Part shown: positions 8,876 to 16,875 of the stretch, piece by piece
Layout: every line of letters starts with the position of its first letter
Position numbering within the stretch: the stretch's first letter is position 1
Assembly (NCBI GenBank): GCA_964413825.1
Contig: CAYPTS010000001.1
Location: 1 to 64,000 of the forward strand
Origin: JAFGKM01 sp964413825
Lineage (GTDB): Bacteria > Ratteibacteria > UBA8468 > B48-G9 > JAFGKM01
DNA: 64,000 bases
Direction of reading: 5' to 3'
Program-made: the position numbers and the translations under genes
Notes under the pieces: model-generated
What the model saw: the letters and a program-made list of their open reading frames with translations, nothing else
Databases searched by the model: none
Told to the model about the DNA's origin: nothing

Positions 8876-10015
8876 TCACTCCTTCCCGGCTTCAATCAAC
8901 TCCGGTTCAAGCAGAATTTTCTTGCACAGAGTTCCTTTTTTTTTCATCTTTTTTTGTTTTATCTTTTCCAGAAGCAGTTCACAGGCAATTTCTCCTATCG
9001 AATATCTTGGCTGGCTGATAAAAGTCACGGGATAAGCAAGCTCCATGGGCACCTCCGGCTTGTCAAATGAAACTATGCCGATATGTCGCGAATTTCTGCC
9101 GGCGCGTTTTTTTGCCGCCTTCAAAACCCCGCAAAGCATCGGCTCATTTGCCGAGAAGATGCCGCATCTTTTGTCGTTTTGCGCGAGAAAAACTTCCGCC
9201 GCATTCTCGGCAAAAACTTCACGGGAAAGTTCTTCTCTGGTTTCCTTTACCATGCTTTTTTTAAAAGGTATTTTCGATTCCTCAAGCGCAAACTTGTAAC
9301 CATGAAGCCGCTCTCTCGTACTGGAAGCATTCAAAGAGGTGCAGACAAAAAGTATATTCCTGCATCCCGACCTGACAAGCGACATTGTCCCGATATACGC
9401 GCCGTTAAAATTATCGGTCGCAACAAGGTCCGAGTTAACGCCTTTCACGGAGATGTCGACAAGAACGAACGGAATACCGCCGGATTTGAGGATTTTGTAA
9501 TACGGGTTGAGATGAGAGTTGTCGCTGGGCGCTATCACCATGCCGGAAATGCCTCTGGACGCGAACATCTCCATATAGTTTTTTTCTTTTTCAGGTACGG
9601 CGTCGTAATTGCCGAGTGTAAGATGGTAGCCGTCTCTTGCACAGACGTCTTCGACGCCCCTTATTATTCCCGGGTACAGATGGCCGGTAACGCAGGGAAT
9701 TAAAACGGCGATGCCTTTGTTCAGTTTTTTAAACATCAGGCCGCCATCCTGAAATTTGTCTCTCTGGCCCGGAGCATTGACAAACGTTCCTTTGCCCTGA
9801 ACGTGCGTAAGGTATCCCTCGGCAGACAGTATGGATGTTGCCTTTCTGACGGTAAGGCGGCTCACGCCGTACATCCTGCCAAGTTCTTTCTCCGATAATC
9901 TGTCTCCGGCTTTGTAATTCCCGCTCTTTATTTTTCTCCGCAGGTCATCTTCTATTTTAAGATACGCCGGCATAATGCCGTTTTTCATTTCCATGGCATA
10001 TGCATAATAACACAT
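8876..10015 (-). CDS. GntR-family regulator with periplasmic-binding-like sensor
   Basis: A 379-residue transcription factor. A GntR winged helix covers about residues 15-85 (YLKIEDDLRRKIKSGNY, YGVSRLTVRKATSIL, VQGKGTFV). A LacI/PBP1-like ligand domain covers about 90-375 and should bind a sugar in the cytoplasm. The first start at 10015 has no good ribosome site; in-frame ATGs nine or fourteen codons later (MKNG, MPAY) are equally possible. It is divergent from a second regulator of the same build at 10233 and co-directional with the pseudopilin and GH2 genes it probably controls. The 217-base space between the regulators is AT-rich with TATA-like runs. Confidence 0.87.
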   Translation of the reverse strand: MCYYAYAMEMKNGIMPAYLKIEDDLRRKIKSGNYKAGDRLSEKELGRMYGVSRLTVRKATSILSAEGYLTHVQGKGTFVNAPGQRDKFQDGGLMFKKLNKGIAVLIPCVTGHLYPGIIRGVEDVCARDGYHLTLGNYDAVPEKEKNYMEMFASRGISGMVIAPSDNSHLNPYYKILKSGGIPFVLVDISVKGVNSDLVATDNFNGAYIGTMSLVRSGCRNILFVCTSLNASSTRERLHGYKFALEESKIPFKKSMVKETREELSREVFAENAAEVFLAQNDKRCGIFSANEPMLCGVLKAAKKRAGRNSRHIGIVSFDKPEVPMELAYPVTFISQPRYSIGEIACELLLEKIKQKKMKKKGTLCKKILLEPELIEAGKE

Positions 10016-10160
10016 AAAAAATAAATTGTCAAGTGTTGTTAATAGTATATAACTATATATAACCTAAACCTGCCCTTTTCCGCCTGCGCACATTCCATTA
10101 GACTTTTCTAAAGATTTTTTTTACATCATGCATCCTTTTTAGCGCGCAACAAATTTGCAC

Positions 10161-10189
10161 TTGACAATTGTTTTAAAATACAGTATAAT
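10161..10189 (+). promoter_or_regulatory. sigma70-type promoter of the right-arm regulator
   Basis: TTGACA at 10161-10166 and TATAAT at 10184-10189 are both exact consensus hexamers, separated by 17 bases. It faces the regulator gene starting at 10233. The last T of the -10 is the first base of a perfect palindrome (next entry). Confidence 0.85.
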
Positions 10190-10206
10190 TCTATACAAGT
10201 ATAGAA
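10189..10206. promoter_or_regulatory. probable operator: perfect palindrome over the transcription start
   Basis: TTCTATAC-AA-GTATAGAA, two exact 8-base arms with a 2-base centre, covers the downstream edge of the -10 box and the expected start site. A dimeric GntR protein bound here would block transcription, so autoregulation by the product of 10233-11324 (or its divergent paralogue) is the simplest reading. The binding protein is inferred. Confidence 0.7.
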
Positions 10207-10232
10207 CAGGAGAAGGAGGAAGGAATCCGGTT

Positions 10233-11324
10233 ATGAACATAAAACTCGACAAGAAAAATTCAGAACCTCTTTATCAGCAGTTGGAAAAACAACTTACGCT
10301 GTTGATTCGTAAAAAGCAAAAGGGCTGTCAAAAAATACTTTCCGAGAATTTTCTGGCTGAAACCTGCGGAATCAGCAGGATGACTGCACGTCAGGCATTA
10401 ATGAATCTGGAAAGGCGCGCTTTCATATACCGCATCCCGGGAAAAGGAACTTTTATAAGAGAAGAACTGCCCGACGCGCAACCGTCACCTTCAGCACAAA
10501 AGAAAACGGTTACCGTTTTTCTTTCAACCTTCAATTCTAAAAAACATCCGTTTTTTATCCAGTTGTTATCCGGCATTGAACATCAGGCCAGAATGTTTGA
10601 CCTGTCTGTTTCATTATCCGCTGATTTCACAAAAGCACACAAAGACAAATCAACGTTCGGAATTATTCTGCTGAGCAAACTTCCCATTGAGGAAATCAAA
10701 AATCTCGAAAATAATAAAACGCCGTTTGTCCTTCTGTATGACCACGCCGAAACATACGGGGTCTCATATCCTTCGGTATTGCTCGACGGAGAACAGGCAA
10801 TTTTTACGGCAACCGAGCATTTATTGCGGTTGGGACACACGAAAATCGCTCTGTTTTCCGGAGTATTAAAAGGCTATCTCAAAGGTGAAGGGAGCAGAAA
10901 ACGGCTGACAGGATATAAAAAGGCGCTTGAGAAATGGCATATACCGTTTGACGCTTCTCTTGTCATGGAAAGCGATTACGACGAAGAAAAAACACGGGCG
11001 ATGACCATGGAACTTATTTCACGGCAATGCAGGCCCACAGCCGCCATTGCCTGCGACGACATAGGCGCAGGAATCATTATTAATACGCTTAAGGATGCCG
11101 GTATCAGCATCCCCGGGGATGTGGCCGTACTCGGCGTGGGAGATATCCCTATGAACTCTGTGATATCCCCTCCATTAACTACCGTCCGCTTTCCTACTTT
11201 CGAGTATGGAGAAAAAGCGGTTGTTTGCCTTCAGCAAATCAGCAGCGGAACAAATATTGATAGCCCTCTGCTGGTTGAAGGCAACCTTATTATACGAAAA
11301 TCATGCGGATGGGATAACCGTTAA
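10233..11324 (+). CDS. GntR-family regulator with LacI-type sensor (right arm)
   Basis: A 363-residue paralogue of the divergent regulator. The winged helix is at about residues 1-75 (EPLYQQLEKQLT, CGISRMTARQALMNL, GKGTF) and the sugar-sensor domain at about 90-360 (LLRLGHTKIALFSG, IACDDIGAG, VLGVGDIPMN, LTTVRFP). The ATG at 10233 follows AAGGAGGAAGGA and matches the family start; the frame remains open upstream to 10155, but that part crosses the promoter. It leads the right arm of sugar genes, with the next gene 71 bases on. Confidence 0.88.
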   Translation: MNIKLDKKNSEPLYQQLEKQLTLLIRKKQKGCQKILSENFLAETCGISRMTARQALMNLERRAFIYRIPGKGTFIREELPDAQPSPSAQKKTVTVFLSTFNSKKHPFFIQLLSGIEHQARMFDLSVSLSADFTKAHKDKSTFGIILLSKLPIEEIKNLENNKTPFVLLYDHAETYGVSYPSVLLDGEQAIFTATEHLLRLGHTKIALFSGVLKGYLKGEGSRKRLTGYKKALEKWHIPFDASLVMESDYDEEKTRAMTMELISRQCRPTAAIACDDIGAGIIINTLKDAGISIPGDVAVLGVGDIPMNSVISPPLTTVRFPTFEYGEKAVVCLQQISSGTNIDSPLLVEGNLIIRKSCGWDNR

Positions 11325-11395
11325 AATCCTTCCTGTTTTCACCTGCGGAATAGTTCCAAGGGGCAGGGAGAACACATAGAACAAAGGAGTAGAAA

Positions 11396-12043
11396 ATGCA
11401 TGGGAGACAGAAGTCAGGTGGCTTCACATTGATAGAATTGCTCGTGGTAGTGGCGATAATAGCCATTCTTGCGGCAATGCTTCTGCCGGCATTAAGCCAG
11501 GCGCGCGAGCGCGCAAGGCAGTCGGTCTGTATAAACAACCTGAAACAAATAGGGTTGGCATTACTGATGTACGCCCAGGATTTCGATAATAAAATTCCTC
11601 CCACCGCATATTACGGCGGTACAGGGAATGTCAATGCAAAGGGAGACTGGGTTTATGCTTCTAAAAGAAAGGTGGGACTGGGCATATTGTTTCCAGATTA
11701 CATTCCCAACGGGAAAATCCTTTATTGCCCGACTGCCGCTCACAGGTTTCCGGATTACAGGTATGAAAACACGACTTATGGGTTTGCCGCCACATTCGGA
11801 AGTTCTTCATCCTCGGTCATAACCTTGTCCAGCTGCCACTACCGCGACAGGATGGAAAACTATGATATTGTACGGCAAAACAGGTCGGCGGTTGTGGCCG
11901 ACCTTATCTGGAAGGTGCCGCAGATACACAACGGCCTCCATGTTCTTTTCTTGGACGGGCGCGTAAAACTTGTGAGCGATTATACCTGCGGAACCTGGCC
12001 GCCCGATGAACCGGACTGGCTGCCTCTTGACGAAAGGTATTGA
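11396..12043 (+). CDS. prepilin-type protein with H-X-DG motif (right arm)
   Basis: A 215-residue paralogue of the protein at 8178-8873. The N-terminal site is the regular GFTLIELL with Glu5 present, then the long hydrophobic helix and the shared QARERARQSVCINNLKQIG stretch. Near the C-terminus the signature reads H-NGLHVLFL-DG, one residue shorter than the usual H-X9-DG. AAAGGAG lies six bases before the ATG. Its place directly after the regulator mirrors the left arm. It is expected to be cleaved by prepilin peptidase and inserted in the inner membrane; its function is unknown. Confidence 0.83.
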   Translation: MHGRQKSGGFTLIELLVVVAIIAILAAMLLPALSQARERARQSVCINNLKQIGLALLMYAQDFDNKIPPTAYYGGTGNVNAKGDWVYASKRKVGLGILFPDYIPNGKILYCPTAAHRFPDYRYENTTYGFAATFGSSSSSVITLSSCHYRDRMENYDIVRQNRSAVVADLIWKVPQIHNGLHVLFLDGRVKLVSDYTCGTWPPDEPDWLPLDERY

Positions 12044-12144
12044 CGCGCAAAAAAAAATTCAAGGCAGATTTACAAACCACGACAGACATGAGTTTTTTTA
12101 TGCCAAATCAGTAAAATTTTCAAAGCAAAAAAATGGAGAGCGAA

Positions 12145-15100
12145 ATGAATAAGATATTCTTTTTCCTGCTGCTCGGGATAAGACTGGCCGTTTGCACGGA
12201 AAATCCTGCAGTAAAGCCCGCAAATGAAAACCTTATCGGTTCATGGCCCATGGATGAAGGGCGGGGAACGGAGATAAAAGATACCAGCGGCAATGAAAAT
12301 CACGGCACAATTCACGGAGCCATCTGGGTATCCGTCAATTCAGAGACGGCACTGGACTTCAACCGCTTTGAAAACTCTACAGACTACGTCGACTGCGGGG
12401 CAAAACGGATTCTAAATCCCGTCCATGAAATATCAATTGAAACATGGGTATATACCAGAGCAAAGCATGCAGGATATTTTGTACTGAAAAAAAATGCTTA
12501 CGGCATTGCAATTTCCAAAGGTTCCATTAAATTCATACTTTTCATGAACAGCGGTAAAATAGTGGCGGAAACGGCAAGTCCATGTTTCGCAACGAATGAG
12601 TGGCATCATCTTGTTTGTACGTATGACGGAAATTTCATGAGAATATATATAGACGGAGAAGAAATGAGTAAAAAAGAAATGAGACACTGTATCGATTCCT
12701 CCCCTTCCCCCCTCTTGCTTGGATGGTCAGAGGGATGGAGCGACGTCAATTTTGACGGAAAGATAGGCAAGTTGAAGATATACAACAAATCTCTCAAACC
12801 GGAGCAAATCGAGAAAAACTTCGAGAAACAATTACCTATTTACAACCCCGCACAAGAACAACCGTCTTCCGCCTCGTCCTCCGCATACAAAACAGAACAA
12901 TATACGGGAAGAATCTCCGCGGAAGAAAGAACTAACTGGTTAAATCGCATAACTCCGTCAAAAACTGAAAAACCTCAGTCTACAGCCGAGATAAAACTTT
13001 TGGGAGACGTCCCTACAATTTTTGTAAACGGCACTCCCAAAGGGCCTATGATGTATACCGGTCCCTATCCCTTGAAATATCCGGTAAACAGCGAATACAT
13101 TGCCAAACTGGCTGAATGCGGCATACAGATTCATTTTTTGCCGATGGCGGTCATTGACCCCTTGCTGGAGGAGTCCCCTGACGTTTATTACAAGCAGGTT
13201 CTTGACCCGATTGTCAATAAAATAGTTGCGGCTTCGCCCGATGCATTTATTATTTTACGGCTCGGCTATCCGACTTCCGATGAATTCATGAAACGCTATC
13301 CCGAAGAATTGATGCGGTTTGACGACGGCAAACCAGACCATTATACAAATTCCGCAGTAGGAAATCTGTCAGGCAGATACAGTCTGGCATCCACAGTATG
13401 GGAACGGTGTTATGCAAAGGCATTGCTCAACCTTATTAACTATATCAGGAATTCAACCTACAGCGACCGCATTATCGGTTATCTCCCTACTGCCGCCGCT
13501 TATGGACAATGGCTCTATTGGTTTGACTACGACCACAACAAATACACCATTGATTTCAGTCCGGCCATGCAGAAAAGTTTCAAAAATTATCTCATCCGCA
13601 GGTATAATAATGAAAGCAATCTTCAAAAAGCATGGAATGACCCTGACGTGAATTTCGACACTGCCCGCATTCCTTCGCGAGAAGAAAGGGAGCAATACGA
13701 ATTCGGATATTTTATCGACCCTTCCGAAAACCTCAAATTACTGGATTACTACACCTGCATGCATGAAGAAGTTGCCGAACGGGTCATATACTTGTCGAAA
13801 GTAATAAAAAAAGCCACCGGAGGAAATGCACTGACAGGGTTCTTTTATGGAGCGCTGGGAACTGTTAATTATCTGCTTGGCGGCCAATCGGCATTCAAGA
13901 AAGTTCTTGGCTGCGAGAGTATTGATTTCTTATCCAATCCCCCGGGTTATGAAAACAGAGGTGCGGGCGATGCCGCACCTTTAGCGTTTGCCACAGCCAG
14001 CACAAAACTAAATCGGAAGATATGGATTGCGGAAGCGGACACGCGGACGTGTTTCTCCGGCCAGGGGCAGATTACCTGCGGAGCGCCTGAAAACCTGTCA
14101 GATTCCATCTCGGTTTTGAAAAGAGATTTTTCTCAGGTGTTATGCGAAGGAGTCACCGGTTACTGGTTTGAGTTCCGTTACGGATGGTACGACCATCCCG
14201 ATATTCTTTCTCTCTTTTCACAGATGCAGGAAATCGGCAAAATAGGCCTTGAATCCGACCGCAGAAGCAACTGTGAAACAGCAGTGATTGTTGACCAGGA
14301 AAGTCTCTTCACATGCAGTTCTTTCCTTTCCAAACAGTTGCTGGACAGGCAGCGGATACATGAACTGTCAAGAATTGGCTGCGCTTATGATTTTCTGGAA
14401 ATGGCAGACATCGAGAAAGCAGATATCAAAAGGTATAAACTTTTTATATTCCTCAACGCTTTTTCCATGACAAACGAAGAACGGCAGAAAATATCTAGAC
14501 TGCTCAAGAAAGATGGCAGAACATTAGTTTGGGTTTATGCTCCGGGTTTGATAAACCCGGAAAAGTCGCCTTCTCTTTCAGTTGCGCACATGGAAGAACT
14601 GACTGGTATCAGGCTCGGAACACTTAGGGATGGAAGATACAGCATGGACATGAAAATTACAAATTTCAACCATACGCTGACCAGCCAATGCCCAAAAGGA
14701 TATATCTTCGGAAGTTTTACAAGACCGGTAACGACAGACGCTCAGGGAGCGACTCCCGACAAGCCATACAAACTCAAACCGCTTGAGGCGAAACCCCAAA
14801 TCTTTGCAGACGACAAAGAATCTGTCACTTTAGCCGAATATGCGGACTCGAGGAAGGCCGGCTACGCCGTTAAAAAATTTCCAGACTGGACGTCAATTTA
14901 TGCCGGTTCCGCCTGCATACCTTCTCTCCTAATGAGACAAATAGCACAGTTTGCAGGAGTGCACATTTATTTAGACAGCGACGACATTGTTTATCACAAC
15001 AAAAACTTTCTCGCCGTTCATGTCAAGGAACCGGGAATGCGAATCATCAACCTGCCGGTATCATCCGATGTATATGACCTTTTTTCAAAAAAGTTTATTG

Positions 15101-15195
15101 CTAAAAACACAAACAAATTCTCCTTATTCCTGGAGAAAAATGAAACCAGGCTTTTTTATACCGGCAGTTCAGATAACATAAAATGGGCAAAATGA
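12145..15195 (+). CDS. secreted LamG-domain protein with GH42-like barrel
   Basis: 1016 residues. A signal peptide lies at about 1-20 (MNKIFFFLLLGIRLAV). A LamG/concanavalin-like binding domain follows at about 35-220 (SWPMDEGRG, HLVCTYDG, KIGKLKIYNKSLKPEQ). A clan-A barrel resembling GH42/beta-galactosidase-like proteins covers about 280-720, and a glutamine-amidotransferase-like fold after it resembles the GH42 trimer domain. IWIAEADTR supplies a plausible nucleophile Glu. At the expected acid/base position the sequence is AAAYGQW with Gln455 (codon 13507-13509). The ATG at 12145 follows GGAG. A binding or esterase-like role cannot be excluded. Confidence 0.68.
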   Translation: MNKIFFFLLLGIRLAVCTENPAVKPANENLIGSWPMDEGRGTEIKDTSGNENHGTIHGAIWVSVNSETALDFNRFENSTDYVDCGAKRILNPVHEISIETWVYTRAKHAGYFVLKKNAYGIAISKGSIKFILFMNSGKIVAETASPCFATNEWHHLVCTYDGNFMRIYIDGEEMSKKEMRHCIDSSPSPLLLGWSEGWSDVNFDGKIGKLKIYNKSLKPEQIEKNFEKQLPIYNPAQEQPSSASSSAYKTEQYTGRISAEERTNWLNRITPSKTEKPQSTAEIKLLGDVPTIFVNGTPKGPMMYTGPYPLKYPVNSEYIAKLAECGIQIHFLPMAVIDPLLEESPDVYYKQVLDPIVNKIVAASPDAFIILRLGYPTSDEFMKRYPEELMRFDDGKPDHYTNSAVGNLSGRYSLASTVWERCYAKALLNLINYIRNSTYSDRIIGYLPTAAAYGQWLYWFDYDHNKYTIDFSPAMQKSFKNYLIRRYNNESNLQKAWNDPDVNFDTARIPSREEREQYEFGYFIDPSENLKLLDYYTCMHEEVAERVIYLSKVIKKATGGNALTGFFYGALGTVNYLLGGQSAFKKVLGCESIDFLSNPPGYENRGAGDAAPLAFATASTKLNRKIWIAEADTRTCFSGQGQITCGAPENLSDSISVLKRDFSQVLCEGVTGYWFEFRYGWYDHPDILSLFSQMQEIGKIGLESDRRSNCETAVIVDQESLFTCSSFLSKQLLDRQRIHELSRIGCAYDFLEMADIEKADIKRYKLFIFLNAFSMTNEERQKISRLLKKDGRTLVWVYAPGLINPEKSPSLSVAHMEELTGIRLGTLRDGRYSMDMKITNFNHTLTSQCPKGYIFGSFTRPVTTDAQGATPDKPYKLKPLEAKPQIFADDKESVTLAEYADSRKAGYAVKKFPDWTSIYAGSACIPSLLMRQIAQFAGVHIYLDSDDIVYHNKNFLAVHVKEPGMRIINLPVSSDVYDLFSKKFIAKNTNKFSLFLEKNETRLFYTGSSDNIKWAK

Positions 15196-16097
15196 ATGTA
15201 CAAATGAGATTCGGCATAGTTACCGATTATTACGGGGTAAAGACACCCGTGGAAAAAGCCCTGCAACACCTGGCAGGCGCAGGGATTAAAGATGTGGAGA
15301 TGGTACCGGGGCATCTGGTAAAGGATAATTCCAGTCCGCCGTCAGCAGCCGCAATGCGTAAAAAACTTCGGGATATCGGTAAAACGGCTGTAGCCCTGGG
15401 CATAAACATCAGGCAGGTGCACGGTCCGTATGGAGGAAGCGACCTGGTGGCAAATTCGGATAAGGAAAGGAAAAAAAACGTTGATACCTATAAGAAATGG
15501 ATAGACTACTGCCTTGCTTTGAAATCCGGCGTATTAATTGTTCACATAGGAGGCCGGAACGACTTGTGCAGAAACAAAAACATACATTATATCAGGGAGA
15601 AAAACATAGACTCCCTTTTCCGGATGACGGAATATATCGGAAATGAAAACTTGAAACTGGCGATAGAAAATCTTCCAGGAAGGTGCATGGAATCTCCGTC
15701 TGCTTTTAGCCTTTACGGAACCCGTATTTCCGATTTGAAAGAACTTATTAAGGCGTTAAAATCCGACAGTACGGGCATATGCCTGGATATCGGACACGCC
15801 AATATAGAGAATCTTGATATACCTTTATCCATAAAACAGGCGGGGGAAAACCTTATCGCCACCCATATACAGGAAAACAACGGCGTATACGACATGCACA
15901 TGTTTCCTTTTTCTTTAAGGCCTCTGTTCAGCAGAATGGACTGGTTTTCAATCTTCAGGGCATTCAAGGAAATACACTACACATATCCCCTGATAGGAGA
16001 ATGCGCCAACAGTTCGGGAGAACTGCCTCTATGGATGCTGGATAAATATTTAAAGAGCCAGAAACGGCTTATAGAGGAGGCTTTGAAAACAGCATGA
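15192..16097 (+). CDS. sugar phosphate isomerase/epimerase-like TIM barrel (right arm)
   Basis: A 301-residue protein of the same superfamily as 1663-2553. Metal and substrate motifs seen: MVPGH, VHGPYGG, LIVHIGGRND, AIENLPG, GICLDIGHAN, ATHIQEN and a final IGECANS. The ATG at 15192 overlaps the preceding stop as ATGA, which suggests translational coupling; ATGs at 15183 and 15204 are alternatives. It lies between a secreted glycosidase-like gene and a PHP gene, so it most likely acts on a monosaccharide or sugar acid from that pathway. The substrate is unknown. Confidence 0.82.
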   Translation: MNVQMRFGIVTDYYGVKTPVEKALQHLAGAGIKDVEMVPGHLVKDNSSPPSAAAMRKKLRDIGKTAVALGINIRQVHGPYGGSDLVANSDKERKKNVDTYKKWIDYCLALKSGVLIVHIGGRNDLCRNKNIHYIREKNIDSLFRMTEYIGNENLKLAIENLPGRCMESPSAFSLYGTRISDLKELIKALKSDSTGICLDIGHANIENLDIPLSIKQAGENLIATHIQENNGVYDMHMFPFSLRPLFSRMDWFSIFRAFKEIHYTYPLIGECANSSGELPLWMLDKYLKSQKRLIEEALKTA

Positions 16098-16870
16098 AAA
16101 TACCCGGTCTGTTCTACAGCGAGAATTTAGACGTTCACACCCACAGCCCCTATTCGGCATGCTGTGAGGATATTACGTTTGAAAACCTGAAAAGCAAAGC
16201 ACAGGAAAAAAACATCATCTATGCGGTTACCGACCACAGCACCCATCTATATTTTCCAAAGGAACTGGCATGGAGTATGTTGCGTGAAGATTTCAAGGAG
16301 TTGTGGAACAAACACAGGGAAACGGGCAGGCAGACGATAGAAAAATACATAGAGACCGTCAGGAATGCCGGCGCCCTGACTGGCATAGAATTAGATATTT
16401 ATTCAGACGGAACTCTGGTCTTCGAAGAAGACTATTTCAGGGAATTGGATATCGTACTCGGAGGGATTCATTTTCTTCCTTCTCTCGAAAGCAAAATGCC
16501 GGCGAAAAACATTGTATCCGAGTTCAAAAGACTCACAGCTGCGATTCTTTCAAGCGGAAAAATAGACGTTCTCACGCATCCTCTGCGAATACTTGCGTAT
16601 AACAGGGTCCCTTTCGAAGATGACCTGATTTGCTGGGTAGTGGAAAACTGCAAAGAATGCGGGGTTGCAGTGGAAATCAATTCGCATTACAAATTTCCGG
16701 ATATCGACCTTAAAATGACAGCGGAGGCAAACAGAAACAGGGTCAGGGTTGTAAAAGCATCCGATGCTCACAGATTAAGCGAATTCGGAAATTTTTCATA
16801 CCATGAAGATATTTTAAGCCGCTGTGCGGAAACCGTTACCGAAAAAAAACAACTGCTGAAAGCGGGGTAA
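16094..16870 (+). CDS. PHP-domain metal-dependent phosphoesterase
   Basis: 258 residues with the PHP metal ligands in order: DVHTHSPYS near the start, VTDHSTH, GIELDIYSDG, GGIHF, DVLTHPLR, EINSHY and ASDAH near the end. The family includes histidinol-phosphatase-like enzymes that remove phosphate using two or three metal ions. It overlaps the epimerase gene as ATGA, so the two are probably made together and may act in sequence on one phosphorylated sugar. That pairing is inference. No signal peptide is present, so it is cytoplasmic. Confidence 0.82.
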   Translation: MKIPGLFYSENLDVHTHSPYSACCEDITFENLKSKAQEKNIIYAVTDHSTHLYFPKELAWSMLREDFKELWNKHRETGRQTIEKYIETVRNAGALTGIELDIYSDGTLVFEEDYFRELDIVLGGIHFLPSLESKMPAKNIVSEFKRLTAAILSSGKIDVLTHPLRILAYNRVPFEDDLICWVVENCKECGVAVEINSHYKFPDIDLKMTAEANRNRVRVVKASDAHRLSEFGNFSYHEDILSRCAETVTEKKQLLKAG

Positions 16871-16875
16871 AAAAC

